This document shows, one piece after another, positions 57,088 to 64,000 of a DNA stretch of 64,000 nucleotides. The notes beneath the pieces were generated by a model. That model worked only from the letters and a program-made list of their open reading frames with translations. It did not search any database and had not been told where the DNA came from. The stretch lies in contig CAIKAR010000017.1 of assembly GCA_903825465.1 (NCBI GenBank), positions 62,001-126,000 of the forward strand, read 5' to 3'. The stretch is from an uncultured Hyphomicrobiales bacterium. GTDB taxonomy: Bacteria > Pseudomonadota > Alphaproteobacteria > Rhizobiales > Beijerinckiaceae. The position numbers and the translations under genes were made by a program. Positions within the stretch are counted from its first letter, which is position 1, and the number at the start of each line of letters is the position of its first letter.

Positions 57088-59343
57088 ATGCGTTTTCCAA
57101 AGCTGCCGTGGTCGCATGACAAGCGGGGAACGCTTGGTCACGTCAACATTTCCCTTGTGACATCGCTTGTTCTCGTCTGCATGGTGCTGGCGCTCGCTTG
57201 GGGAAGGGACGCGCACAATCGGAACGCGGAAGCGCTGGACGGAGCCCGCCTTCGCGCCGCCGTCGAGTCGGAAATCCAGGCCCAAGGGGCGCAACTCGAG
57301 AGTTCCGTCACCGATATGATCGAGGGCCGGCCCCCGGCCAACGCGGCGCAACGCTTGTTTTCGGGGATTTTTCTCGTCGATCTGGACAATGGCGGGACGG
57401 CTCTCGCCCTGCCGCCGTTTTCTCCGCCAGCGGGCTTCGAGCATTTGCGGACGCCGTTGGCGGCGGTTTTGAACAGAGCGCGCGAAGACATGCCGCCGGG
57501 CCTGCGTGGCGGGGTTGGCGCGGACGGAGCCGTCGCCACCGCCAAGACTTTGGGGCCAATCAACAGTTTGGCTTTTGGCGACGTCGCTGGATACGCGGTG
57601 TCGATTGTGCCGTTGAGCGAGGCGGGCAAACGCGCCCTGCCGCTCCGCGACGCGGACAAGCGGCCCCTGGTCGCGCTGGCGTCGCGCACGATCGCCGACA
57701 GCTTGATGTCGCGGGTGGCCGCGCAAGCCGGCGTGGCGACCTTGCTTCTGGCGCCCCGTCCCTCGCGGGAGGCCGGCGTTTCCTCGGCGCCGGTCGGCGC
57801 GGGCGGCGAGACGGCCTATGTCGAATGGCGCGCCGACAATCCGGGCGACCGCATGTTGGGCGGCGTGGGCGCGATACTTGTGAGCGTTGGCGCGGCGCTC
57901 GCGGGGCTCCTCGCCTACCGCTCCACCAGTCAATTGGCGTCGGCGGAAACCGTCGCGTTGAAGCTCGCCGGGCAGGACGCCCTTTCCGGCATCGCCAACC
58001 GCTTGCTCTTCACGCGGGTTCTCGACAACTCGATCGGCCTGGCGAGGCGCGAGGGGCGCGGCTTCGCCTTGCTCTACATCGACCTGGACCGCTTCAAGGC
58101 CGTGAACGACGACTTCGGTCACGACGCCGGCGACAAGATCATCGTCGGGGTCGCCCAGCGGCTGCAGGCCAAGTTGCGCGCCGCTGACATTGTCGCGCGG
58201 TTCGGCGGCGACGAATTCGCGGTGTTGCAGAGCGGCGTCAATAGCCCGAGCGATTGCGAAGTGCTGGCCGAGCGTCTGCTGGCCGCTCTGCGTCTCCCCT
58301 TCGACATCGGCGGCGAGCAGGCGTTTATCGGGGCTTCCATCGGCATCAGCCTTTGCCCGCGGGATTCGGTCGAACGCGAGGAACTCATGCGCTGCGCCGA
58401 CCTGGCGCTCTACAACGCCAAAAAAGCCGGAAGAAACCGCTATTCGTTTTTCGAGGACGACCTCGCGACGCGGGTCGAGCAACAGCGCACGATCGAGGAA
58501 GAGCTTCGCATCGCCGTCAATCGCGAGATGCTTGAAATCCACTATCAGCCGATCGTTTCCATCGATGGCCGCAAGCTCATGGCCGTGGAATCGCTGGTGC
58601 GCTGGCGGCATCCGACAAAGGGCATGATTCCGCCGAGCGATTTCATCGGCGTCGCTGAACGCCGGGGCATGATCCTCCAACTCGGCGAATTCGTTTTGCG
58701 CCGCGCCTGTCAGGAGGCGCGGTCGTGGCCGCAAATCCGCGTCGCGGTCAACGTGTCGGCGATCCAGTTCCGGCATCCGAACTTTGTCGCGACGGTGCAG
58801 CGCATCCTCAACGAAACGGGTCTCGACCCCGCGCGGCTCGAGCTCGAATTGACCGAAAGCATCGTCGTCGACGACGCGGACGCCGCCGAAACGGCGATGA
58901 TGGATCTTCGCGCGCTTGGCATCCGGCTGGCGCTCGACGACTTTGGCACGGGCTATTCGAGCTTGATTTATCTGCGCCGTTTCGCCTTCGACAAGATCAA
59001 GATCGACAAGTCCTTCCTCGAAACGATGGAAGCGACCGGCGAGAGCGCGATTATCGTGCATTCCGTCGTTCACCTCGGGCGCTCGTTGGGATTGACCGTC
59101 GTCGCGGAAGGCGTCGAGACGAGCGAACAGCATCGCTTCCTCCAGGCGCTCGGAGCGCACGAACTGCAGGGCTACATGTTCTCGAAGGCCGTGCCCGCGG
59201 AAGAAATCTCCCGGATCTGCGCGAACGGTTTTGTCATGCCGCCGCCGCGTCCCTACGAATTCCCCGGAGCCGAAGAGCCGTTGCCTTTGCCGGCGCCCGC
59301 CGAAATGGCGCCGCCCGCGCTCAAAGCCGCCGGCGCGGCCTGA
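57088..59343 (+). CDS. GGDEF-EAL cyclic di-GMP enzyme with periplasmic sensor
   Basis: Inner-membrane protein of about 751 residues. One transmembrane helix (I-S-L-V-T-S-L-V-L-V-C-M-V-L) lies near the N-terminus, then a periplasmic sensor of about 220 residues and a second helix (L-G-G-V-G-A-I-L-V-S-V-G). The GGDEF domain is intact (R-F-G-G-D-E-F). The EAL domain has E-S-L for E-A-L, N-V-S-A-I-Q-F, E-L-T-E-S, L-D-D-F-G-T-G-Y-S-S and K-I-D-K-S-F, all residues needed for hydrolysis. Both activities look possible. A TTG at 57037 opens the frame, ATG 57088 is more likely. Confidence 0.9.
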   Translation: MRFPKLPWSHDKRGTLGHVNISLVTSLVLVCMVLALAWGRDAHNRNAEALDGARLRAAVESEIQAQGAQLESSVTDMIEGRPPANAAQRLFSGIFLVDLDNGGTALALPPFSPPAGFEHLRTPLAAVLNRAREDMPPGLRGGVGADGAVATAKTLGPINSLAFGDVAGYAVSIVPLSEAGKRALPLRDADKRPLVALASRTIADSLMSRVAAQAGVATLLLAPRPSREAGVSSAPVGAGGETAYVEWRADNPGDRMLGGVGAILVSVGAALAGLLAYRSTSQLASAETVALKLAGQDALSGIANRLLFTRVLDNSIGLARREGRGFALLYIDLDRFKAVNDDFGHDAGDKIIVGVAQRLQAKLRAADIVARFGGDEFAVLQSGVNSPSDCEVLAERLLAALRLPFDIGGEQAFIGASIGISLCPRDSVEREELMRCADLALYNAKKAGRNRYSFFEDDLATRVEQQRTIEEELRIAVNREMLEIHYQPIVSIDGRKLMAVESLVRWRHPTKGMIPPSDFIGVAERRGMILQLGEFVLRRACQEARSWPQIRVAVNVSAIQFRHPNFVATVQRILNETGLDPARLELELTESIVVDDADAAETAMMDLRALGIRLALDDFGTGYSSLIYLRRFAFDKIKIDKSFLETMEATGESAIIVHSVVHLGRSLGLTVVAEGVETSEQHRFLQALGAHELQGYMFSKAVPAEEISRICANGFVMPPPRPYEFPGAEEPLPLPAPAEMAPPALKAAGAA

Positions 59344-59347
59344 CGGG

Positions 59348-59947
59348 TCAACCGTTCAGCGCTTCGGGCGTGTCCACGTCGAAGGCGACGGCGCGGTCGT
59401 CGATGCTCACTTCGAAGACGTTCGCTACGTCCGCCAACAGCTTGCGCGCGCCAGCGTCGCCTTTGAGCGCCGCGACCTCGGCGAAAAGACGCCGTGAAAT
59501 CAGCGCAGGGTTGCCGCGCTCGCCCGCGAAAACAGGCACAACGGCGGCCACGTCGGGGTTTTTGACAAAGGCGTCGATCAGCGCGTCGATCACCCGCGCG
59601 GTGATGTCCGGCATGTCGCCGAGAAGGACAATCACGCCGCCGACCGAGGCGGGCAGGGCGGCGACGCCCGTCTTCAACGATGACGCCAAGCCTGTCGCGT
59701 AGTCGGGGTTGTGCGCGTGGGCGAGTGGCAATCCGGCCAGCGTCGCCGCCACCTCCTCCTGGGCGAAACCCGTGACGACAACCACCGGACGCGCCCGCGA
59801 CGACAACGCGGCGTGGGCGACGCGGCGCACGAGCGGTTCGCCATCGCGTGTAGCGACGAGCTTGGTCGCCGGACCCGCCGCGCCAGCCGCCGCGCGAAAG
59901 CGGCTCGACGCGCCCGCCGCCAGGATGATGGCGGCCACGTCACCCAT
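59348..59947 (-). CDS. mocA: MocA-like molybdenum cofactor nucleotidyltransferase
   Basis: NTP-transferase of 199 residues. I-I-L-A-A-G-A-S-S-R-F is the nucleotide loop, with L-L-G-D-M-P-D-I for the metal Asp and V-V-P-V-F-A-G-E-R-G-N-P-A as the substrate loop. The family adds CMP to molybdopterin for xanthine-oxidase-type enzymes. ATG 59947 overlaps the MoeA-like gene stop. Last of a four-gene minus operon. Confidence 0.88.
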   Translation of the reverse strand: MGDVAAIILAAGASSRFRAAAGAAGPATKLVATRDGEPLVRRVAHAALSSRARPVVVVTGFAQEEVAATLAGLPLAHAHNPDYATGLASSLKTGVAALPASVGGVIVLLGDMPDITARVIDALIDAFVKNPDVAAVVPVFAGERGNPALISRRLFAEVAALKGDAGARKLLADVANVFEVSIDDRAVAFDVDTPEALNG

Positions 59948-60968
59948 TGAATTCGGAATCGGCGCCGATGCGCGGCTGGCCTCGCGAGACGATCTCCATC
60001 AGGAGGCCGCCCGCGCCCAGGCGCCTGATGTCGGCGGCGGTTACCTGGACGCCGGCGAGCAGGCGTTGCAGCACCCAATCAAACCCGTTCTCCTTTGGCG
60101 AACGCGCGCAGCCGGGCGCGCCGAGAACGGTTTTCCGCTCGCGGCCCTCGCCAAGAGAGGCCAGCAACAAAAGATTGCCCGGATCGACCGGCATGCCGAA
60201 TTGCTCGATGCGACCGCCCGCCATTTCGATCGCCGCGGGGATCACGTCACGCCGGTCGGTGATCGCGGAGGCGCCGAAAGCGATGATCAAATCGCTTTGC
60301 GGCGCGATTGTTTTGATGGCTTCCGCCAGCGCGCGCGTATCGTGTTCGACGCGCGTTTCGACATTGACACGCGCCCCGGCCGGCGCCAGCCGCTCGTCGA
60401 GCACCCGCAGTGTTTTGGCGATTGTCGAGGGCTTGAGGCCGGGAAGCAAAGTCGACACGACGCCAACGCGCGTCGGCCGCCAGGGCGCAATGGACAAACG
60501 CACGTTTTTGGCGCGCTCGGCGGCGGCGGAAATCACCGCGCCCTCGACCGCGAACGGGATGATTTTGACCGTGGCCACCATCTCGCCGGCCACAACCGCC
60601 CGATAGGCCGGGAGCGTTGCGACCGTGACACGTTCGTCAACCTCGTTGACCGCGTCGAGCGCGGCGCCGTCGAACAGCAAAAGACCCGCCCGTTCGGCGA
60701 ATATATTCGAGCGGCCCGTAAACGGCTTTTCAATCCGCAGGCCGTCGCCGGCCACGGCGCGCGCGAGCTTTTCCGCCGCCTGGTCCTCGCCGAGGTCGCC
60801 GGGCTCCAGCCGCGCGACGACAATTTCCGCGACATCGGCCGCGCGCAACGCGGAGATGCGGGCGGCGTCGACGATCTCGCCCTTTCTCAGGATCAGACTG
60901 TCGCGGCGCACCGCGTGGGCGACCATGCCGCCAAGCGCCTCGGCGACGGGAACCGGGCCAAATTTCAA
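59940..60968 (-). CDS. Molybdopterin-binding protein, MoeA/MoCF-like
   Basis: Protein of 342 residues with a MoCF domain in the second half: V-G-V-V-S-T-L-L-P-G, I-I-A-F-G-A-S-A-I-T-D-R-R-D-V and G-G-R-I-E-Q-F-G-M-P-V-D-P-G-N. It lacks part of standard MoeA (about 400) and seems the subtype found with CO dehydrogenase and XdhC genes. Start is TTG at 60968 in a TTGA overlap with the XdhC stop. Involved in Mo insertion or cofactor transfer. Confidence 0.82.
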   Translation of the reverse strand: MKFGPVPVAEALGGMVAHAVRRDSLILRKGEIVDAARISALRAADVAEIVVARLEPGDLGEDQAAEKLARAVAGDGLRIEKPFTGRSNIFAERAGLLLFDGAALDAVNEVDERVTVATLPAYRAVVAGEMVATVKIIPFAVEGAVISAAAERAKNVRLSIAPWRPTRVGVVSTLLPGLKPSTIAKTLRVLDERLAPAGARVNVETRVEHDTRALAEAIKTIAPQSDLIIAFGASAITDRRDVIPAAIEMAGGRIEQFGMPVDPGNLLLLASLGEGRERKTVLGAPGCARSPKENGFDWVLQRLLAGVQVTAADIRRLGAGGLLMEIVSRGQPRIGADSEFNG

Positions 60969-61666
60969 GCCGCTTTCTCCGCGCGAAGGGGCTTTTTGCG
61001 CAGTGCCGCGATGATTTCGCCGAGAATCGACACGGCGATTTCAGCCGGCGTCACCGAGCCGATGTCGAGGCCGATGGGCGCGTGGATGCGGCTCAGCGCG
61101 TTGTCGCCAATTCCTTCCGCCCGCATGCGCTCAAGGCGCTTGGCGTGGGTTTTCCGCGAGCCAAGCGCGCCGATGTAAAAACAATCCGCCTTCAACGCCG
61201 CGAGGAGCGCGGGATCGTCGATTTTGGGGTCGTGCGTCAGCAGGCACATGGCCGTGTATTGGTCGAGGCCGAGCTTGGGAACGACGTCCTGCGGCCATTC
61301 CGCCAGCAGGGCCACATTGGGGAAGCGTTCTGGCGTCGCGAAGGCCGTGCGTGGATCGATGATTGTCAGATCGAACCCGGCGAGCGCTGTCATCGGCGCC
61401 ATGGCCTGCGAAATATGCACCGCGCCGATACAGAATATCCGCACCGGCGGCGCCTGCACGGTCAGGAACAGGTTTTTGCCCTCGTGTTCGACGCCTCGGC
61501 TCTTGCCGGCGCGCAAAGCCGTGTCAAGGATTTCGGCCAGCGGATCGGCGGCGATGTCGGCGCCCTTCACCAGCCGTTGTTCGCCATTCGCGAGTTCGGT
61601 GACAAGCACGGCGGGCCGGCGCGCGGCGCGCTCATCGTTCAGCGCCTTGAGGAGTTCGAGGCGCAT
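60965..61666 (-). CDS. XdhC-family molybdenum cofactor maturation protein, Rossmann part
   Basis: A 233-residue protein. The first part resembles the XdhC/CoxI N-terminal domain, and the last has the XdhC Rossmann sequence I-F-C-I-G-A-V-H-I-S-Q-A, D-P-R-T-A-F-A-T-P-E-R-F and Y-I-G-A-L-G-S-R-K-T-H. It likely carries the sulfurated cofactor to an XO-family enzyme. Its partner N-terminal domain is a separate gene, 3 bases upstream. Confidence 0.88.
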   Translation of the reverse strand: MRLELLKALNDERAARRPAVLVTELANGEQRLVKGADIAADPLAEILDTALRAGKSRGVEHEGKNLFLTVQAPPVRIFCIGAVHISQAMAPMTALAGFDLTIIDPRTAFATPERFPNVALLAEWPQDVVPKLGLDQYTAMCLLTHDPKIDDPALLAALKADCFYIGALGSRKTHAKRLERMRAEGIGDNALSRIHAPIGLDIGSVTPAEIAVSILGEIIAALRKKPLRAEKAA

Positions 61667-61669
61667 CGC

Positions 61670-61993
61670 TCAGTTCACCGCTTCGACATAGACGCGGATG
61701 CGCCCGCCGCACGACAGCCCGACGCGCCACGCCGTTTCGTCGGCGACGCCGAATTCGATGGAGCGCGGCTTGCCGTCCGCGAGCACGTCCGAAGCCTCCG
61801 CGACAACCGCGCCTTCAACGCAGCCGCCCGAAACCGAGCCGACGAAATTGCCTTCCCCGTCGATGACAAGATGGCTGCCGACGGGGCGCGGCGCCGAACC
61901 CCAGGTCTCGACAACCGTGGCTATGGCGACTTTGCGCCCTTGCGCCTTCCAGTCCACGGCGGTGCTGAGAATGTCGTCGTCGGAGGCGATCAT
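61670..61993 (-). CDS. XdhC N-terminal-domain protein
   Basis: A 107-residue protein equal to the first domain of XdhC: V-E-T-W-G-S-A-P-R-P-V-G-S-H-L-V-I and S-G-G-C-V-E-G-A-V, the conserved Cys loop that binds the cofactor sulfur. The frame goes to 62122, but GAGGAG lies before the ATG at 61993. It starts a four-gene operon, with the ParB-like gene divergent. Confidence 0.87.
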   Translation of the reverse strand: MIASDDDILSTAVDWKAQGRKVAIATVVETWGSAPRPVGSHLVIDGEGNFVGSVSGGCVEGAVVAEASDVLADGKPRSIEFGVADETAWRVGLSCGGRIRVYVEAVN

Positions 61994-62173
61994 GGCTGGC
62001 TCCTCTCGCGCGGCCCGCGCGTCGGGCCCTTGAAAATGTTTGAAGATATATAGCGCCGCGAGCGCGTGTTGCAAAGGCGCGCCGGGCGGCTGCGATTGAA
62101 CGATCATTGCCAATTCGACCAAATACGGTACCGTTCAACCTGTTTTAACCTAGCCCTATTTCCGGATTTGGCC

Positions 62174-62803
62174 ATGCATCACGCGCGAGAACCCATTCTC
62201 ACCCCGGTGAAAATCTCCGACCTTCGACCGACCCAGATCACGGTGGGCTTGCGCGAGGTGAAGGCGAAGCGAAAGCGATGGAAAGCCAAGGTCAAGAAGG
62301 AGGAAAAAGCCGGAAAATTTCTCGGCACGCACATGATTCCTGTGGTTCTTGGCCCCAAAAAGGTCAGCTACGTCATCGACCATCACCACCTCGCGCGGGC
62401 CCTGCACGAGGAGGGCGTCGAACAGGTGCTGACGACCGTCGTCGCCGACCTAAGCGGGCTGGACGAGGACTCTTTCTGGGTCAACATGGATATGCGCGAC
62501 TGGATGCACGCCTACGACGACGAAGGGCGGCGACGAGGCCACAGGGATTTGCCGAAATCCATCGACAAGCTCGTTGACGATCCCTTTCGTTCTTTGGCGG
62601 GCGAGTTGCGCCGGGTTGGCGGCTTCGCCAAGGACACCACGCCTTTCAGCGAATTCCTGTGGGCGGACTTTCTGCGACGGCGCATGAAGCGCAGGGTCGT
62701 GGAGGCGAACTTTTCCGGAGCGATGGAGACCGCCCTGTCGTTGGCGAAATCCCTGGACGCCGGCTATCTCCCGGGCTGGTGCGGTCCCAACAACGACGCC
62801 TAG
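62174..62803 (+). CDS. ParB/Srx-like protein (ParBc_2 type)
   Basis: A 209-residue protein with the ParB-like motif: L-R-P-T-Q-I-T-V-G, K-x-x-Y-V-I-D-H-H-H-L-A-R-A-L. It is short and has no helix-turn-helix, so it is not a chromosome-partitioning ParB; relatives are annotated as putative ParB-like nucleases. Start ATG 62174 follows a divergent promoter region to the XdhC operon. The end overlaps the convergent esterase by four bases. Confidence 0.8.
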   Translation: MHHAREPILTPVKISDLRPTQITVGLREVKAKRKRWKAKVKKEEKAGKFLGTHMIPVVLGPKKVSYVIDHHHLARALHEEGVEQVLTTVVADLSGLDEDSFWVNMDMRDWMHAYDDEGRRRGHRDLPKSIDKLVDDPFRSLAGELRRVGGFAKDTTPFSEFLWADFLRRRMKRRVVEANFSGAMETALSLAKSLDAGYLPGWCGPNNDA

Positions 62804-63648
62804 GCCGTTTCGGCCGGCGTCGGCGCGGGAGCGTCCCCCAATAGAAAGGGCAGCGCGGTTTCGAGCGCGGCTTTCCATGTTGTCCAATCATGCGTTCCCG
62901 GACGCAGGCCGAAGGTCGACTCGCGCCCCCGCGAAATAAACGCCTCGTGAAGGCGCCGGGCTTCGTCGGCGATGCCATATTCGTCTTGCGCGCCGCTCTC
63001 GATGTAAAATTTGGGCTGCGGGCCCGGCGGGCACGCGTCGATCATTGTGGGATAGGCCTGCGCGTGCCACGCGGCGGGCACGAACACCGGACCGCCGGCG
63101 GGCTGTGGCGCGCAAAAGGGCGCGCCGTGCCAGGCGCTCGATCCCTCGTGCGGCAGGTCCGCGTAGATGGCCGGACTCATCAGCGCGACCGCGGCGAACA
63201 GTTCCGGACGCCTGAGCGCGTAGCGCAGCGAACCGTAGCCGCCCATGGAAATGCCGCCAATGCGCCGAGCCGCGCGCGAAGCAATCACGCGCTCGGTTTT
63301 CTCGATGTGTGGAATGAACTCTCCGAGTATGGCGTCCTCCATCCGCGTGGCCTCATGGTTGAGGTACCAGGACTGGCCGCCGTCGGGCATGGCGATGACG
63401 GCGGGACGCGTTTTTCCTTCGGCGATCAGGCGGTCGGCGGTCGCAGGCAAATCGCCCGCGTCGATGTAGTCCCGCGGCGCGCCGAAATTGCCGTGCAGGA
63501 GATAGCAGGCGGGGTAGCGTAGCGCGCCGGTTTCATAGCCCGGCGGTTCGTAGACGATATAGTTCCAGTCGGCTTGCAGCGCCTCCGAATGGAAGCTCAG
63601 CGTGCGGACGGTTCCTGTCGGGATGGCGGACGGCGAGGTATCGGGCAT
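62800..63648 (-). CDS. Alpha/beta-hydrolase, esterase D/Fes-like
   Basis: A 282-residue cytosolic enzyme without clear signal. The nucleophile elbow is G-I-S-M-G-G-Y-G, the oxyanion segment Y-L-L-H-G-N-F-G, and the final His in G-T-H-D-W-T-T-W-K. It fits the S-formylglutathione hydrolase/enterochelin-esterase-like group. ATG 63648 is used; both it and an earlier ATG at 63687 lie in or beside an inverted repeat. Confidence 0.85.
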   Translation of the reverse strand: MPDTSPSAIPTGTVRTLSFHSEALQADWNYIVYEPPGYETGALRYPACYLLHGNFGAPRDYIDAGDLPATADRLIAEGKTRPAVIAMPDGGQSWYLNHEATRMEDAILGEFIPHIEKTERVIASRAARRIGGISMGGYGSLRYALRRPELFAAVALMSPAIYADLPHEGSSAWHGAPFCAPQPAGGPVFVPAAWHAQAYPTMIDACPPGPQPKFYIESGAQDEYGIADEARRLHEAFISRGRESTFGLRPGTHDWTTWKAALETALPFLLGDAPAPTPAETA

Positions 63649-63685
63649 GTTATTCCGGGCTGTGAACGCGCCCGGAATAACATGC
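63645..63685. repeat. Perfect 16-bp inverted repeat over the esterase start
   Basis: GCATGTTATTCCGGGC at 63645-63660 and its exact complement GCCCGGAATAACATGC at 63670-63685 flank a nine-base loop. On the minus-strand mRNA the stem covers the start codon and the GGA upstream of it, so translation could be closed when it folds. No uridine run follows, so it is not a standard terminator; it could alternatively be an operator. Confidence 0.75.
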
Positions 63686-63726
63686 AAGTGGCGGGCCGGA
63701 AGCCCCGGTTTCGCGTCGCCCCGCGC

Positions 63727-64000
63727 CTACTTCGGCGCGAAGTTTTTTTGTAGATAGGTCAGCGCGGTTTTCGCCTCGTCGTCGGTGAGCGGCGCGCCGA
63801 TCGACACCATCTTCGCCACCACGCGGTCCCAGTCTTGCCGCGCCAGGCGCGCGTCGCCGACGCGGGAAAGCTCGTGACACGTCGAGCAACGCTGCTCGAC
63901 AAGCTGTTTGCCTTCGCCCTCGGGCAAGGAAACCCGAGTCGCGGGCGGCGGAATATTGACGCCGGGGCCGAAGTTGCTGGCGAGGTAGTTCACGACGGTC
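63727..64000 (-). CDS. Cytochrome c domain protein (5'-truncated by window edge)
   Basis: The last 90 or so residues of a c-type cytochrome. C-S-T-C-H is the heme site and V-S-I-G-A-P-L-T-D-D-E the region where the axial residue M lies (A-K-M-V). The frame is open to the edge of the window, and the N-Y-L-A-S-N-F-G-P segment at its start is that of the end of an upstream cytochrome domain, so a larger, perhaps diheme, protein is likely. A GTG at 63993 is probably internal. Confidence 0.78.
   Translation of the reverse strand, partial: TVVNYLASNFGPGVNIPPPATRVSLPEGEGKQLVEQRCSTCHELSRVGDARLARQDWDRVVAKMVSIGAPLTDDEAKTALTYLQKNFAPK

Noticed and set aside
1-64000. CRISPR arrays, transposons, integrases, tRNA or rRNA genes
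   Set aside because: Read on both strands, no regularly spaced repeats, transposase motifs or RNA gene signatures were found.

Overview
The window reads as a chromosomal segment of an alphaproteobacterium, most likely in the Hyphomicrobiales (Rhizobiales). The evidence is a GC-rich composition, the divK-pleD pair divergent from dinB-DUF3572, a DUF1150 protein beside an Hsp20, HspQ, an ATP12-type F1 assembly chaperone, folA-hflK-hflC-degP order, and a GTTC-N7-GTTC SOS box upstream of lexA. Genus cannot be fixed from sequence alone. No rRNA, tRNA, CRISPR array, insertion sequence, integrase or replication origin was recognised. No stretch longer than about 300 bases lacks a gene.

Layout. 1-6026: the end of a NitT/TauT-type ABC importer (two permeases), then an opposite-strand group of an ABC-type binding protein, two Bug (tripartite tricarboxylate) binding proteins and an M20 peptidase. 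6120-12072: core functions, namely PAP2 phosphatase, LexA with its SOS box, DinB, DUF3572, DivK, PleD, and a heat-shock unit (Hsp20 + DUF1150) behind a near-consensus RpoH promoter and a structured leader. 12123-23594: a carboxylate/aromatic-acid island. Its minus-strand half is HD protein-UbiD decarboxylase-Bug-amidohydrolase. Its plus-strand half is amidohydrolase-Bug-Bug-Bug-amidohydrolase-dihydroxyphthalate decarboxylase-like-Bug. Seven Bug proteins lie between 2993 and 23594, none with a TctA/TctB membrane partner here.

23893-34801: a MetE C-domain-like methyltransferase and a DUF1932 dehydrogenase; the sulfate-activation operon cysH-cysD-cysN, in which CysH has APS-reductase cysteines and CysN carries a membrane-type C-terminal extension instead of APS kinase; an ATP12 chaperone; then a Rieske dioxygenase (alpha, beta) plus amidohydrolase divergent from a gentisate dioxygenase-like bicupin. 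34802-41821: protease quality control (DegP, HflC, HflK), dihydrofolate reductase, two MarR paralogues in unusually AT-rich surroundings, an SDR dehydrogenase and a cytochrome c.

42005-52690: nitroreductase, flavin reductase-like protein, a small secreted cysteine protein, HspQ, a CHAD protein, NAD(P)HX repair enzyme, an acyl-CoA synthetase interrupted by one in-frame TGA, a CinA/MoaB-type protein, SfsA, an Nramp-family transporter and an FkbM methyltransferase. 52781-64000: a copper set (DUF2946, YcnI, CopC-CopD fusion), Map, RadC, a GGDEF-EAL protein, a molybdenum-cofactor maturation operon (XdhC N-domain, XdhC, MoeA-like, MocA), a ParB-like protein, an esterase whose start codon lies in a perfect 16-bp inverted repeat, and a cytochrome c cut by the window edge.

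The window is thus a mix of conserved housekeeping blocks and an accessory catabolic section. The most unusual points are the putative heat-sensing leader of hsp20, the membrane-tailed CysN, the nonsense codon in the acyl-CoA synthetase, the start-codon hairpin near 63650 and the crowd of orphan Bug binding proteins.
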